From Candidatus Dormiibacterota bacterium (GTDB taxonomy: Bacteria > Chloroflexota > Dormibacteria > Aeolococcales > Aeolococcaceae), in NCBI GenBank assembly GCA_003153505.1, contig PLZA01000069.1, forward strand, positions 1-64,000: 64,000 nt of DNA, in the 5' to 3' direction. Of this stretch, positions 50,236 to 59,237 are shown in pieces. The first letter of the stretch is position 1, and each line of letters opens with the position of its first letter. The position numbers and the translations under genes are program-made. Under the pieces are notes generated by a model that worked only from the letters and a program-made list of their open reading frames with translations, was not told the DNA's origin and searched no databases.

Positions 50236-51998
50236 TGATCTCCCTCTTCGTGGCGGCGCGCACGGGTATCGGCACGGGTGCGTTCAGTTTCGGCGAGGGC
50301 GGCACTGCCCGAGGCATCGACCACCACTCCGTAGTCGCGCCGGGCGGCCTCCCCGCTGATGTAGCCGTCTCGTAGGTCGTCGACAACGCGTGACGGGTCG
50401 CGGTCCAGTGGGTCACCCCATCCGCCACCGCCGCCGCCGAACAGCCTGACGCGCGCGTCGGAGCTCAGGCGCATGTCGTCCCGCTTGAGGACGAGCTCCC
50501 AGTCGGCGCCCGGCTCCGCCTGGATGAATGCGCGGTTCGGCCGGCCGGCCAAGCCGCCGTTGAGCCCCCACGGAAGGCACTCGTGGCGGTCGACATTGAT
50601 CTGCATGGATGCCGAGGCCGACAGCAGGCGGAAGGTGCGGCGGTAGCCGAGGCCGCCTCGATGCAGTCCGGCGCCCGCGCTGTCGATGTCGAGTGCGGAC
50701 TCCTCGACGAGGATCGGGATGGTCGACTCCTGAACCTCCACCGGCACGTCCGGTGTATCGCCCTCGTGGAAGCACACCGTGGCGCTGACCCCATCCTCGT
50801 GGGGACGGCCACCGTGGCCCCCCGGCACCGGCTCGAAGAAGACGAACCGGCGGTCATTCAGGTCGCGGCCCTGGATGAGGCACATCGGGATGTCGCCGAA
50901 ATGTCCCGCCGGGATCGCGTCCGGAAGTGCGGGGCTCAGGGCCTTGAGGATCACGTCCAGCGTCGTGCTCGTGGTGCGCGCCCACCAACCGCACGCCGCC
51001 GGCAGCGTCGCACTCACGATTGTGCCGGGCCTGACCACGACGTGGAGAGGGCGGAAGTGGCCCTCGTTGACTGGTTCATGCGGCGTGGTGAGGCATTTGA
51101 AGGCGTTGCGCGCGATTGAGATTGCGCCGGTGAGTCCGGTGTTGATCGAACCCCGCGTCTGATCCGCAAAACCCGAGAAGTCGATGGTCATCTCGTCGCC
51201 GGAGACCTCGATGACCACGGGGAGCGCGACGTGCTCGCCGAGCGTGATGCCGTCATCGTCGAGAAAGGCTTCCGCGCGGTAGGTGCCGTCGGCGATCTGC
51301 CTGACCGCGGCCCGCGCGAGGCGCTCACCGTGGTCGAACATCGCCGCCGACGCCTCTTCGAACTGCGCGCGCCCGTAGCGCTGAACCAGCGCGTCGAGCC
51401 GGCGCTCGCCGGTCCGGCACGCGGCCACCTGGGCCCTGAGATCACCCAGAACCTCCTCGGGCATCCGCGTGTTGTCGGCGATCAGGCGGTGAATACCAAC
51501 CTCAGGATTGCCGCGTGCGTAGAAGCGCAGCTGCCGGATACGAAGCCCCTCCTGGTAGATCTCGGTCAGCCGGGTCGAGCGCGAACCTGGCACCGCACCG
51601 CCCATGTCAACCATGTGGCCGCGTGCCACCGCGAAGCCGATCAGGCCGTCGGAGAAGATCGGTGAGTAGGTCGCGACATTGTTGATGTGCGTGCCGATGC
51701 TGAGCGGGTCGTTGCTGATGTACACGTCGCCTGGCTCGAACGCATCGATGCCGAGCAGGTCGATCCCGTCTCGAACCACGTCGCCCATGTCGGCGAGGAA
51801 CATCGGCAGTCCAGGCGCGCAGGCGAGGATGTTGCCCGTGGGATCGACCAGTCCGACGCAGACATCCTGGATCTGATGGATGCTCGGACTGTAGGCCGCT
51901 CGCTTGACGTTGCTCATCATCTCGTCAGCAGTGGCAACCAGGCTGTGGCGGATAACGGCCGTCGTCACCGCGTCGACGCGTCGCCCCGTCGTCGTCAC
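50232..51998 (-). CDS. Hydantoinase B/oxoprolinase family protein
   Basis: A 588-residue HyuB-type subunit. Recognisable blocks are VATADEMMSNVKRAAYSPSI, DVYISNDPLSIGTHINNVAT, HMVDMGGAVPGSRSTRLTEI, EVSGDEMTIDFSGFADQTRG and FGGGGGGWGDP near the C-terminus. Partner HyuA follows with a four-base overlap. These ATP-dependent pairs open 5-oxoproline, hydantoin or N-methylhydantoin rings, or carboxylate ketones. The presence of both here suggests an initial imide/lactam opening or a carboxylation. Confidence 0.9.
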   Translation of the reverse strand: MTTTGRRVDAVTTAVIRHSLVATADEMMSNVKRAAYSPSIHQIQDVCVGLVDPTGNILACAPGLPMFLADMGDVVRDGIDLLGIDAFEPGDVYISNDPLSIGTHINNVATYSPIFSDGLIGFAVARGHMVDMGGAVPGSRSTRLTEIYQEGLRIRQLRFYARGNPEVGIHRLIADNTRMPEEVLGDLRAQVAACRTGERRLDALVQRYGRAQFEEASAAMFDHGERLARAAVRQIADGTYRAEAFLDDDGITLGEHVALPVVIEVSGDEMTIDFSGFADQTRGSINTGLTGAISIARNAFKCLTTPHEPVNEGHFRPLHVVVRPGTIVSATLPAACGWWARTTSTTLDVILKALSPALPDAIPAGHFGDIPMCLIQGRDLNDRRFVFFEPVPGGHGGRPHEDGVSATVCFHEGDTPDVPVEVQESTIPILVEESALDIDSAGAGLHRGGLGYRRTFRLLSASASMQINVDRHECLPWGLNGGLAGRPNRAFIQAEPGADWELVLKRDDMRLSSDARVRLFGGGGGGWGDPLDRDPSRVVDDLRDGYISGEAARRDYGVVVDASGSAALAETERTRADTRARRHEEGDQ

Positions 51999-54049
51999 GC
52001 CGCTTCTCCGAGTCGGATGCGCAGATGGCCATCGCGCAGGACCTGCGCGCGATCGCGCACAGGGATGAGCACGGTGGTTGCGACGTCTTCGATGATTGCC
52101 GGGCCGTCCACCACCGCCCCCGGTGGGAGGTTGGGGCGGCGATGCACGGCGCAGTCGTGCCAGCCACCATCGTCCATCAGCACCTGGCGCCGGCGCTGCG
52201 CCGCGACCCGGACCGGCGCGGGTTCCGCCCCAGAGCCCGGCGCGGGTTTGGCCACCTCGGAAATCGCGCTGACCCGGAGGGCACGAACCTCAATGGGCTC
52301 CCTGGGCGCGTTGTGTCCGTACCTGTCGGCATGTGCCCGGTGGAAGAGGTCGGGCAGTTGCGCCGAGAGCCTGACGCCCGCACCGGGCGGTACGGTCAGC
52401 GTCAGCGGATGGAACTGTCCGACATATCGGAGGTCGAGCTTGCGGATGTAGGTCATCCGGGAGATGGCGTCGCCGATGAGCTGATGCGTGACGTATTCGG
52501 CGGCCTCGGTTTCGAGCTCACGGAAAAGGGCATTGAGTTCGGCGTCGTCAATCGAGTCGAGACGGCCGAGCAAGGTGCGCGCGACGTCGTGGCGGAGGTC
52601 GGTGACCAGCATGCCGAAGGCGGCGAAGGTCCCCGCGCCGGAGGGGACGATCACCTCGGGCACCTGCAATTCCGCAGCGAGGGACGCGGCGTGCACTGCC
52701 CCTGCTCCGCCGTACGCAACCAGGGTGAAATCCCGCGGATCGCGTCCTCGTTCGATGGTGATCGACCTGATCGCCGACGCCATGATCGTGTTGGCGATGC
52801 GCACGACGCCGAGCGCGCATTCCGGTCCGTCCATGCCGAACGCTCGACCCAGGCGCGTGAGCGCGCTCGCCGCAAGTTCTGCGTCGAGCCGCATCTCGCC
52901 GCCGAGAAAGTAGTCGGGGTCGATCCTGCCCAGCGTCACATTGGCGTCGGTGATGGTGGGTTCGACACCGCCGAGCGCATACGACGCGGGTCCAGGCACC
53001 GACCCGGCGCTCCGCGGTCCGACACGGAGGCCGCCGCCCTCATCCACGTACGCAATGCTCCCGCCGCCGGCGCCGACCTCGACGATGTCGAGAAACGGAA
53101 CCTGCACCGGAAGCCCCAGCAGTCTGCCGCCGATGAAGTATTCGGTCGAGGCCTCCGGCTCACCGCGGTTGATGACGCACGCCTTGGCGCTGGTGCCACC
53201 CATGTCGAACGCGATGGCGTCACCGGTTCCAAGCCCCTGTGCCATCCGGGCGACTCCCGTCACCCCGGCGGCAGGCCCGGATTCGAGCGTCCGTATCGGC
53301 TGGACCACCGCCACCGAGGACGTCATCACGCCGCCGTTGGACTGGGTGATGAGCAGCGGAGCGGTGCATTCGTGCGCGCTGAGATGGGCCCTGAGCCGCT
53401 GGAGATATCCGGAGACGAGTGGGCCCACGTACGCATTCACGACGACGGTGCAGGTGCGCTCGTATTCACCGATCTCACGCGACAGTGCTCCGGAGGTCGA
53501 CACGAACACGTCGGGACGGCGCGAGCGAACCTCAGCAGCTGCGGCGATCTCGTGTTTCGGGTCGACGTACGAGTGGAGGAAGGAGATGGCCACGGACGCG
53601 ACATCGTCCGGGAGACCATCGATCGCCGCCCTCAGGCCGTCGAGGTCGAGCTCGTGCAACTCGTTGCCACGTGCATCCAGACGCTCGCGCACCTCGACCC
53701 GCAGCGTTCGCGGCACCGGGCACATCCGTGGCCTGAAGAAGAGGTTGTACATGTCGGGGCGGTTCTTACGCCCCATCTCGAGGACATCGCGGAAGCCCTC
53801 GGTCGTGAGCAGCGCCGTTTTCACTCCGGTCTGCTGGAGCACGGCATTGATGGCAATCGTTGATCCGTGGATGAACGCGGCTGTGTCCGGCAACGAGATG
53901 TCGGCATGCTCGAGCGCTCGGATCACTCCGACAACAGGGTCGTCGGGGACGGTGAGGACCTTGCTGCCCGTGATGCTGCCGTCAGCCTGGTTCCAGGCAA
54001 CCAGGTCGGTGAACGTGCCGCCGATATCGACGGCGACGCGCCAGGTCAC
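51995..54049 (-). CDS. Hydantoinase A/oxoprolinase family protein
   Basis: A 684-residue HyuA-type ATP-grasping subunit with the ASKHA-like fold. WRVAVDIGGTFTDLVAW is the phosphate-1 loop, AFDMGGTSAKACVINRG the phosphate-2 loop, and VAYGGAGAVHAASLAAEL the adenosine loop. PTITDANVTLGRIDPDYFLG is a family signature. The GTG at 54049 overlaps the FAH stop (GTGA). Acetone-carboxylase- or oxoprolinase-like chemistry is possible; substrate unknown. Confidence 0.9.
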   Translation of the reverse strand: MTWRVAVDIGGTFTDLVAWNQADGSITGSKVLTVPDDPVVGVIRALEHADISLPDTAAFIHGSTIAINAVLQQTGVKTALLTTEGFRDVLEMGRKNRPDMYNLFFRPRMCPVPRTLRVEVRERLDARGNELHELDLDGLRAAIDGLPDDVASVAISFLHSYVDPKHEIAAAAEVRSRRPDVFVSTSGALSREIGEYERTCTVVVNAYVGPLVSGYLQRLRAHLSAHECTAPLLITQSNGGVMTSSVAVVQPIRTLESGPAAGVTGVARMAQGLGTGDAIAFDMGGTSAKACVINRGEPEASTEYFIGGRLLGLPVQVPFLDIVEVGAGGGSIAYVDEGGGLRVGPRSAGSVPGPASYALGGVEPTITDANVTLGRIDPDYFLGGEMRLDAELAASALTRLGRAFGMDGPECALGVVRIANTIMASAIRSITIERGRDPRDFTLVAYGGAGAVHAASLAAELQVPEVIVPSGAGTFAAFGMLVTDLRHDVARTLLGRLDSIDDAELNALFRELETEAAEYVTHQLIGDAISRMTYIRKLDLRYVGQFHPLTLTVPPGAGVRLSAQLPDLFHRAHADRYGHNAPREPIEVRALRVSAISEVAKPAPGSGAEPAPVRVAAQRRRQVLMDDGGWHDCAVHRRPNLPPGAVVDGPAIIEDVATTVLIPVRDRAQVLRDGHLRIRLGEAA

Positions 54050-54915
54050 CGACTGGCCGCCGCCGGTTTCACCGTGTTGCGCAAGGTGCCGATCGTCTCG
54101 ACAGAGGTCTCCACAACATCGTCGGGTTGCAGCCATCTCGGTGGCGTGCGCGACGCGCCGATCCCGGCCGGCGTGCCGGTCAAGATGAGATCCCCGGGAT
54201 GGAGCGTGGTCACCGCCGAGATGTACGCGATGAGGTGCGGGATCGAGAAGAGCATGTGATCAGGAGTGTCATCCTGGAGCAGTTCACCATTGATCCTGCA
54301 GGTCACGTGGAGTGACGTCGGATCGGGCACCTCGTCGGCGGTCACCAGAAAAGGCCCGATCGGCAGGAAGGTGTCGAAGCTCTTCCCGAGCAACCACTGC
54401 CCAGCCGGCTTCTTCAGCTGCCAATCCCTCGCTGTCACGTCGTTGGCGACAAGGTACCCGAGCACGAAACTCGACGCGTCGCTTTCTGCGATGTCGCGTC
54501 CCCGCCGACCGATGACGACCGCGAGCTCCGCCTCGTAGTCCACCCGCCTCGGCGCGATCGCCGGCAGAATCACATCATCGTAGGGACCGACGATCGACGA
54601 GGAGAGCTTGGCGAAGATGATCGGCTCGGTCGGGATCTCAGACTGCGTCTCGTTCGCGTGCTCGGCGTAATTCCTCCCGACGCAGAGCACCGCGCGGGGG
54701 TGCTCCAGCGGCGCCGCGAGGGCCACCTCCTCCAGGGGGTATCCGGTCCCATCGCGCGCAGCCTCCTCCATGTGGCGAATCCGGTCGTCGGACTCGGCGA
54801 GCACGGTGGTCAGGTCTTCGGTGCCGGCATCGCCCGTTGCAGGAAAGATGGCGTTGCCGACCACGAACCCCGTCCGGAGTGCGTCGCCACCGCGTCGAAA
54901 CCTGGCAATTTTCAT
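54046..54915 (-). CDS. Fumarylacetoacetate hydrolase family protein
   Basis: A 289-residue FAH-family enzyme. LCVGRNYAEHANETQSEIPT contains the catalytic His, VDYEAELAVVIGRRGRDI the metal Glu, VANDVTARDWQLKK the metal Asp, and GDLILTGTPAGIG the conserved end. Family reactions include acylpyruvate hydrolysis, oxaloacetate decarboxylation/tautomerisation and 2-keto-3-deoxy acid dehydration. The ATG lies next to operator site C and heads the minus-strand operon FAH-HyuA-HyuB-CitE-CaiB. Confidence 0.88.
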   Translation of the reverse strand: MKIARFRRGGDALRTGFVVGNAIFPATGDAGTEDLTTVLAESDDRIRHMEEAARDGTGYPLEEVALAAPLEHPRAVLCVGRNYAEHANETQSEIPTEPIIFAKLSSSIVGPYDDVILPAIAPRRVDYEAELAVVIGRRGRDIAESDASSFVLGYLVANDVTARDWQLKKPAGQWLLGKSFDTFLPIGPFLVTADEVPDPTSLHVTCRINGELLQDDTPDHMLFSIPHLIAYISAVTTLHPGDLILTGTPAGIGASRTPPRWLQPDDVVETSVETIGTLRNTVKPAAASR

Positions 54916-54917
54916 GG

Positions 54918-54932
54918 CGCATATAATATAGG
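54918..54932. promoter_or_regulatory. Operator site C (TATA-type inverted repeat)
   Basis: CGCATATAATATAGG, three bases before the FAH start on the minus strand. Read on the minus strand it begins CCTATAT, as in site D. It resembles the TATA-N3-TATA pattern but the outer bases differ, so it is a weaker match. Confidence 0.45.
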
Positions 54933-55058
54933 CGTTTGTGGAGGCAGCCGCTGGGCGGGCCCCTGGCGGCCTGCGCCGCCGTCTCGCTGGCACTCGCCGG
55001 TCCGCTGGGACGCCGCAGTTTGCATCACCTCGGCGACCCTGGTCAAATGGTCGCCACG

Positions 55059-55073
55059 CCTATATCCTATATT
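55059..55073. promoter_or_regulatory. Operator site D upstream of importer promoter
   Basis: CCTATA-TCC-TATATT contains the 13-mer TATATCCTATATT (55061-55073), identical to site B. It ends five bases before the -35 hexamer of the importer promoter. It also reads as a direct repeat of CCTATAT. Confidence 0.7.
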
Positions 55074-55078
55074 TCTCC

Positions 55079-55107
55079 TTGACAGCGGCGCGCCTATTTT
55101 CTATTCT
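55079..55107 (+). promoter_or_regulatory. Sigma-70-type promoter of importer operon
   Basis: A consensus -35 TTGACA (55079-55084), a 17-base spacer and a -10-like TATTCT (55102-55107). The spacer and -10 include CCTATTTTCTATT, which resembles the operator and could be a second regulator contact. The predicted start near 55114 leaves a leader of about 118 bases before the solute-binding gene. Confidence 0.65.
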
Positions 55108-55231
55108 CCAGAACCCAGTACCCCCGGGTCGTTCCCTGGACCCGTGGGGTGGTTACGGACACGGAGCAGACGTTCAGGGCCACGGCCGGACTGACCGCCG
55201 CATCGGGGATGGGCGGACGAGGGTGACGAAT

Positions 55232-56491
55232 ATGGCAATCGCTAGGGTTAGGCCGACATTGGCAGCGAGCGTGGTGACCGTGGGCGTGCTTGCTTTGGCG
55301 GCATGCGGGTCGAGCTCATCGCCGAGCAGCAGCAGCAGCAGCCCCGTGCTCCTTGGACTGATCGGACCATTGACGGGTGCCCGAGCCGATGTTGGTCAGG
55401 GCATGGTCACCGGCGCCAAGGTCGCGCTCGACGTGATCAACGCCGATGGTGGCGTGCTCGGCGGCAAGGTCACCCTGGACGTCCAGGACGACGCGGCCGA
55501 TCCCGGAGACGCGGTGCCGGCGGCTCAGAAGGAGATCCAGTCCGACGGTGTGGTCGGCATCGTCGGCCCGACGTCGCTCACCGACTCAGTCGTGCTTCCC
55601 CTCGCGGTGAAGGCGAACATCCCCAACCTGATGTGGGGCGGCGGAGCGGCCTTCGACGCGATCCCGAACTCGCAGTTCTTCCGCATGTCCCCGTCGGATA
55701 CGGAGCAGGCTGACGCCATGACGGTGTACGCGCACTCCAAGGGCTACACCAAGGTGGCGCTGGCGATCGGCAACCAGTCCGCGGATCAGTCGCTGGTCCC
55801 GGGCATCGTGGCGTCGGCCGCGAAGCTGGGAATCACCATCACCAACCAGGTCACGATCGCGGTCGGATCGACGTCCTTCCGAAGTGAGATCCAGCAGCTG
55901 TTCTCGCAGCAGCCCCAGGCGATCCTCGCCCAGTTCGACATCCCCTCAGCCGGTGTCCTCTTTGGTGAACTCAAGCAGGAGGGTTTGCTGGGGACTCCCT
56001 GGATCGCGAGCAACCTCTGGTTCGCCAGCGAGTTCCTCTCCTCGGTCAGCAACCCGATCGCTGCCGGGCCGATCTACATCGCCAACTCCGGAACCGAGAA
56101 CCAGGGCTATCCTGGCTTCCTCACCAATCTGACCAAGTACACGGGCGCGACGCAGCCCAGCAACGGTGAAACCTACATGTACGACGCGGTGAACGTCTGG
56201 GCGCTGGGCGCACAGGAGGCCGGCACGACCAGTTCACCCGGTATCGAGCAGGGCATTCTCAAGGTTGCCAATGGTCCTGGCACACAGTGTTTCGACTACA
56301 CGACCTGCCTGGGCCTCCTCAAGGCCGGAAAGCAGATCAACTACGAGGGCGCGGCCAGCAGCGTCGACTTCGACCAGCATCACAACGTGTACGGGCCGTT
56401 CGACATCCTGCACTACAACACCGACGGCACCTCGACCTCGGTCGACGTCCTCACTCCACAGCAGATCCAGCAAGCGCTCGCGGCGGGATGA
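55232..56491 (+). CDS. Branched-chain-type ABC importer solute-binding lipoprotein
   Basis: A 419-residue periplasmic-binding-type lipoprotein. The lipobox is VLALAACGS with a Ser-rich linker. The mature domain has VLLGLIGPLTGARADVGQGM, ALDVINADGGVLGGKVTLDV, and GVVGIVGPTSLTDSVVLPLA, as in LivK/amide-binding proteins. The ATG at 55232 was chosen with GAGGG ten bases upstream; an in-frame GTG lies three codons earlier. LivK-like proteins in catabolic islands often bind aromatic acids, amides or dicarboxylates rather than amino acids. First gene of the importer operon. Confidence 0.9.
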   Translation: MAIARVRPTLAASVVTVGVLALAACGSSSSPSSSSSSPVLLGLIGPLTGARADVGQGMVTGAKVALDVINADGGVLGGKVTLDVQDDAADPGDAVPAAQKEIQSDGVVGIVGPTSLTDSVVLPLAVKANIPNLMWGGGAAFDAIPNSQFFRMSPSDTEQADAMTVYAHSKGYTKVALAIGNQSADQSLVPGIVASAAKLGITITNQVTIAVGSTSFRSEIQQLFSQQPQAILAQFDIPSAGVLFGELKQEGLLGTPWIASNLWFASEFLSSVSNPIAAGPIYIANSGTENQGYPGFLTNLTKYTGATQPSNGETYMYDAVNVWALGAQEAGTTSSPGIEQGILKVANGPGTQCFDYTTCLGLLKAGKQINYEGAASSVDFDQHHNVYGPFDILHYNTDGTSTSVDVLTPQQIQQALAAG

Positions 56492-56557
56492 AAGGCTTCA
56501 TGCCTTTCATCCCCGTCCTGAGCGCATTCGTCGGCCCGGCTGCTGGAGGGCACACAG

Positions 56558-57433
56558 ATCAGCCAGTTCATTGAGGCGGTCGGATTCGGGCTGGTAACGG
56601 CTTCGGTCCTCGCGCTGGCAGCGGTCGCTGTATCGCTCCAGGTCAGCGTGACCAACTTCATCAATTTCGCTTACGGCGACTTCATGACGTTCGGCGCGTA
56701 TATCGCGTGGACCACTGCCGACCGCGGCGTGCCGTTCTTTGTCGCCGTCATCATCGGCGGGATCGCCACGGGCCTCCTCGGCGTGGTTGCCAACATCGTG
56801 ATCTTCCGTCCCTTCATGCGTCGGGGTGTCCGCCCCGTCACGCTGCTGATCGCGGGGGTCGGCCTCTCATTCATCGTGCAGAACGGGATCACCATCATCT
56901 GGGGCTCCGAGCCGGTCCGATTCAATGTGACCCTGGGGAACGCGATCCATCTCGGCCCGCTGGTGTTCACCCCGGGTGACCTGGTCACCATCGGGGCAGC
57001 GGTGGTGCTCCTCGTTCTGCTGCACGCAATGCTCACCTACACCAAGTTCGGCAAGTCGCTTCGCGCCACCTCGAACAACGTTGATCTTGCCAAGGCATGC
57101 GGGATCGACAGTGATCGCGTGATCAGCCTCACGTGGTTCATCGCGGGCATCCTCACCGCTGTCGCGGGCGTCGGTCTCGTCCTCCAGGAGAGCACCCTCG
57201 ACCCGACCACCGGGTTCACCGAACTCTTCGTTATCTTTGGTGCCGTGATCCTGGGTGGCATCGGACGTCCGTACGGCGCGATGCTCGGCGCCCTCGTTGT
57301 GGGAATCCTCACTGAGGTGTCCGGCAGCTATGTCGACTCGGCGTACAAGACATCCATCGCGTTCGGGGTCGTCATCGTGCTGCTCCTCTTCCGCCCCCAG
57401 GGCCTGTTCTCGGCGGCGGGGAAGACCAACTGA
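56558..57433 (+). CDS. Branched-chain-type ABC importer permease (LivH-like)
   Basis: A LivH-like permease with about eight membrane helices. The coding frame stays open and family-like upstream of the first ordinary start: QFIEAVGFGLVTASVLALAA precedes SLQVSVTNFINFAYGDFMTF. The only good ribosome binding site (GGAGGG, 56545-56550) points to an ATC at 56558, which gives 291 residues, the normal family length. The first ordinary start is a GTG at 56648, which would delete the first helix. So either a rare ATC start is used or ATG was mutated or mis-sequenced. The stop shares a base with the LivM start. Confidence 0.85.
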   Translation: MSQFIEAVGFGLVTASVLALAAVAVSLQVSVTNFINFAYGDFMTFGAYIAWTTADRGVPFFVAVIIGGIATGLLGVVANIVIFRPFMRRGVRPVTLLIAGVGLSFIVQNGITIIWGSEPVRFNVTLGNAIHLGPLVFTPGDLVTIGAAVVLLVLLHAMLTYTKFGKSLRATSNNVDLAKACGIDSDRVISLTWFIAGILTAVAGVGLVLQESTLDPTTGFTELFVIFGAVILGGIGRPYGAMLGALVVGILTEVSGSYVDSAYKTSIAFGVVIVLLLFRPQGLFSAAGKTN

Positions 57434-58419
57434 TGCTGTTCTTCTTCACCGATCTGCTCGTCCTTGGCTGCATCACCAGCATCATGGTCGTCGGGCTCAA
57501 TCTGCAGTACGGCTACACGGGACTCCTGAACTTCGCGTTCTACATGTACGTGGCCATCGGGGCGTACATCGCCGGGGTGACCACCATGGGTCCGACGACC
57601 CTGCCTGGAGTCACATACATCCTGGGTTGGAGCCTCCCCTGGTACGTGGGGTTGCTGCTCGGTGGCGTTGTGGCCGCCATCGCTGGGGCGATCGTCTTCG
57701 CCTTCACAGTCCGCAGGCTGCGCAGCGATTACCTCGCGATCGTGACCGTCGCGGCGGCATTCATCGTCTACAACGTCATCAACAGCTTCGTGCCGCTCTT
57801 TGATGGCGCCACGGGCCTGTTCAACGTCCCGCTCATCACCGGCAACGCCAACCTCAGCACCGAGCAGGAATCGCTCGTCGTGCTGCTCGTCTCGGCGGTC
57901 ATCCTGGTGCTCTTCGTCTGGATCTCCATGCGCATCTTCCGGTCGCCCTTCGGCCGGCTGCTGCGTGCGATCCGCGAGGACGAGGCCGTCACCTCCGCGT
58001 TCGGCCACGCGTCGTGGCGGCCACAATTGTGGGTCTTCGTCATCGGCTGCTTCATGGCCGGGATCGCCGGCGGGCTGTTCATCTTCTACATCACGGCATG
58101 GAGTCCGAGTGCTTTCCTTCCGCTGGAGTCGTTCTTCCTGCTCGCCGCGCTGATCATCGGCGGTTCTGGGAACTACTGGGGCGCGGTCTTCGGGGCGTTC
58201 GTCGTGATCGAGGGACTGGCAGAGCTGTCGCGCTACGCTCCGACGTTCGGTAACGAGGCAGACGCCGGCGCGATCAGGGCAATCATCATCGGCGTCGCGC
58301 TCATTCTCGTGCTGCGCTACCGGCCCGAGGGCATCTTCCCCGAGCGGTGGCTGAAGTGGTACCGAACCACGGCGTCTGCGGCGCGCAAGCGCGTGCTCCC
58401 TGGGCGGGAGCCGTCTTGA
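57433..58419 (+). CDS. Branched-chain-type ABC importer permease (LivM-like)
   Basis: A 328-residue permease with about ten hydrophobic segments. GLNLQYGYTGLLNFAFYMYV is the N-terminal signature, and GRLLRAIREDEAVTSAFGHA the cytoplasmic EAA-like loop that docks the ATPases. The late segment is LIIGGSGNYWGAVFGAFVVI. It ends in a basic cytoplasmic tail (KWYRTTASAARKR). The start overlaps the LivH-like stop by one base, and the stop overlaps the next start as TTGA. Confidence 0.9.
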   Translation: MLFFFTDLLVLGCITSIMVVGLNLQYGYTGLLNFAFYMYVAIGAYIAGVTTMGPTTLPGVTYILGWSLPWYVGLLLGGVVAAIAGAIVFAFTVRRLRSDYLAIVTVAAAFIVYNVINSFVPLFDGATGLFNVPLITGNANLSTEQESLVVLLVSAVILVLFVWISMRIFRSPFGRLLRAIREDEAVTSAFGHASWRPQLWVFVIGCFMAGIAGGLFIFYITAWSPSAFLPLESFFLLAALIIGGSGNYWGAVFGAFVVIEGLAELSRYAPTFGNEADAGAIRAIIIGVALILVLRYRPEGIFPERWLKWYRTTASAARKRVLPGREPS

Positions 58420-59237
58420 CCACGGCTCCCGTGGCGGCGAAGGAGGTCATCCTCGACATCCGTGACGTGGGATTTGCGTATGGGGGCGTCAAGGCCGTGG
58501 ACGGCGCGACCTTCGGCATCGTCCGTGGCGCGGTGACGGGACTCATCGGCCCCAACGGGGCGGGCAAGTCGACGCTCATCGAGATTCTGAGTGGCACGCT
58601 CTCGCCGGACAGCGGTTCGATCATCTTCCAGGGTGTCGACACCAAGGGCTGGGGACCGCCTCGCGTGTCCCAGATGGGCATCGCCCGCACCTTCCAGACT
58701 GCCCGCGTGCTCCCGCGCCTGACCGTGCTCGAGAACGTGCTCGTCGCCGCGCAGGGACAGGAGGGCGAGAATCCGCTCAAGGCCATGTTCTGGCGTCGAT
58801 CCTGGGCCCAGCAGGAGGACTCCAATCGCGAGGAGGCCAAGAGCTTGCTGAACTGGCTCGGACTGAGCGATCACCTCGAGCGTCCGGCGGGAACACTCAG
58901 TGGTGGGCAGCGCCGTCTCATGGAGATGGCTCGCGCGCTGCTCGCCCACCCGAAATTGCTGCTCCTCGACGAGCCGACGGCCGGCGTGTTCCCCGAGACG
59001 AGCCGTCTGATCGCGACGCGCATTCGCGAGATCGTCCAGCAGGGGGTGACCATCCTGCTCATCGCGCACAACATGGAGTTCCTCTCAACGGTCGCCGACG
59101 ACGTGGTCGTGATGGCCGAGGGAAAGGTGCTGACGCGAGGCACCCTGGACGCCGTGCGCCAGCATGAGGACGTCATCGCGGCATACCTCGGTGTCGGCGG
59201 ACGCACGTTGACGCCAAACCCAAGTACAGGTGCCTGA
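58416..59237 (+). CDS. Branched-chain-type ABC importer ATPase (LivG-like)
   Basis: A 273-residue ATPase. Walker A is GPNGAGKST, the Q-loop region is GIARTFQTARVLPRLTVLEN, the signature is TLSGGQRRLM, and Walker B is LLLLDEPTAGV. The helical insertion near residues 110-140 (FWRRSWAQQEDSNREEAKSL) is the LivG hallmark. The start is taken as the TTG at 58416 that overlaps the LivM stop, with GGGAG upstream; a GTG at 58431 is possible. The next ATPase begins directly after the stop. Confidence 0.9.
   Translation: MTTAPVAAKEVILDIRDVGFAYGGVKAVDGATFGIVRGAVTGLIGPNGAGKSTLIEILSGTLSPDSGSIIFQGVDTKGWGPPRVSQMGIARTFQTARVLPRLTVLENVLVAAQGQEGENPLKAMFWRRSWAQQEDSNREEAKSLLNWLGLSDHLERPAGTLSGGQRRLMEMARALLAHPKLLLLDEPTAGVFPETSRLIATRIREIVQQGVTILLIAHNMEFLSTVADDVVVMAEGKVLTRGTLDAVRQHEDVIAAYLGVGGRTLTPNPSTGA

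Noticed and set aside
52025-53863. A 612-codon plus-strand frame opposite HyuA
   Set aside because: It contains no domain and is explained by codon bias on the opposite strand, where HyuA is complete.
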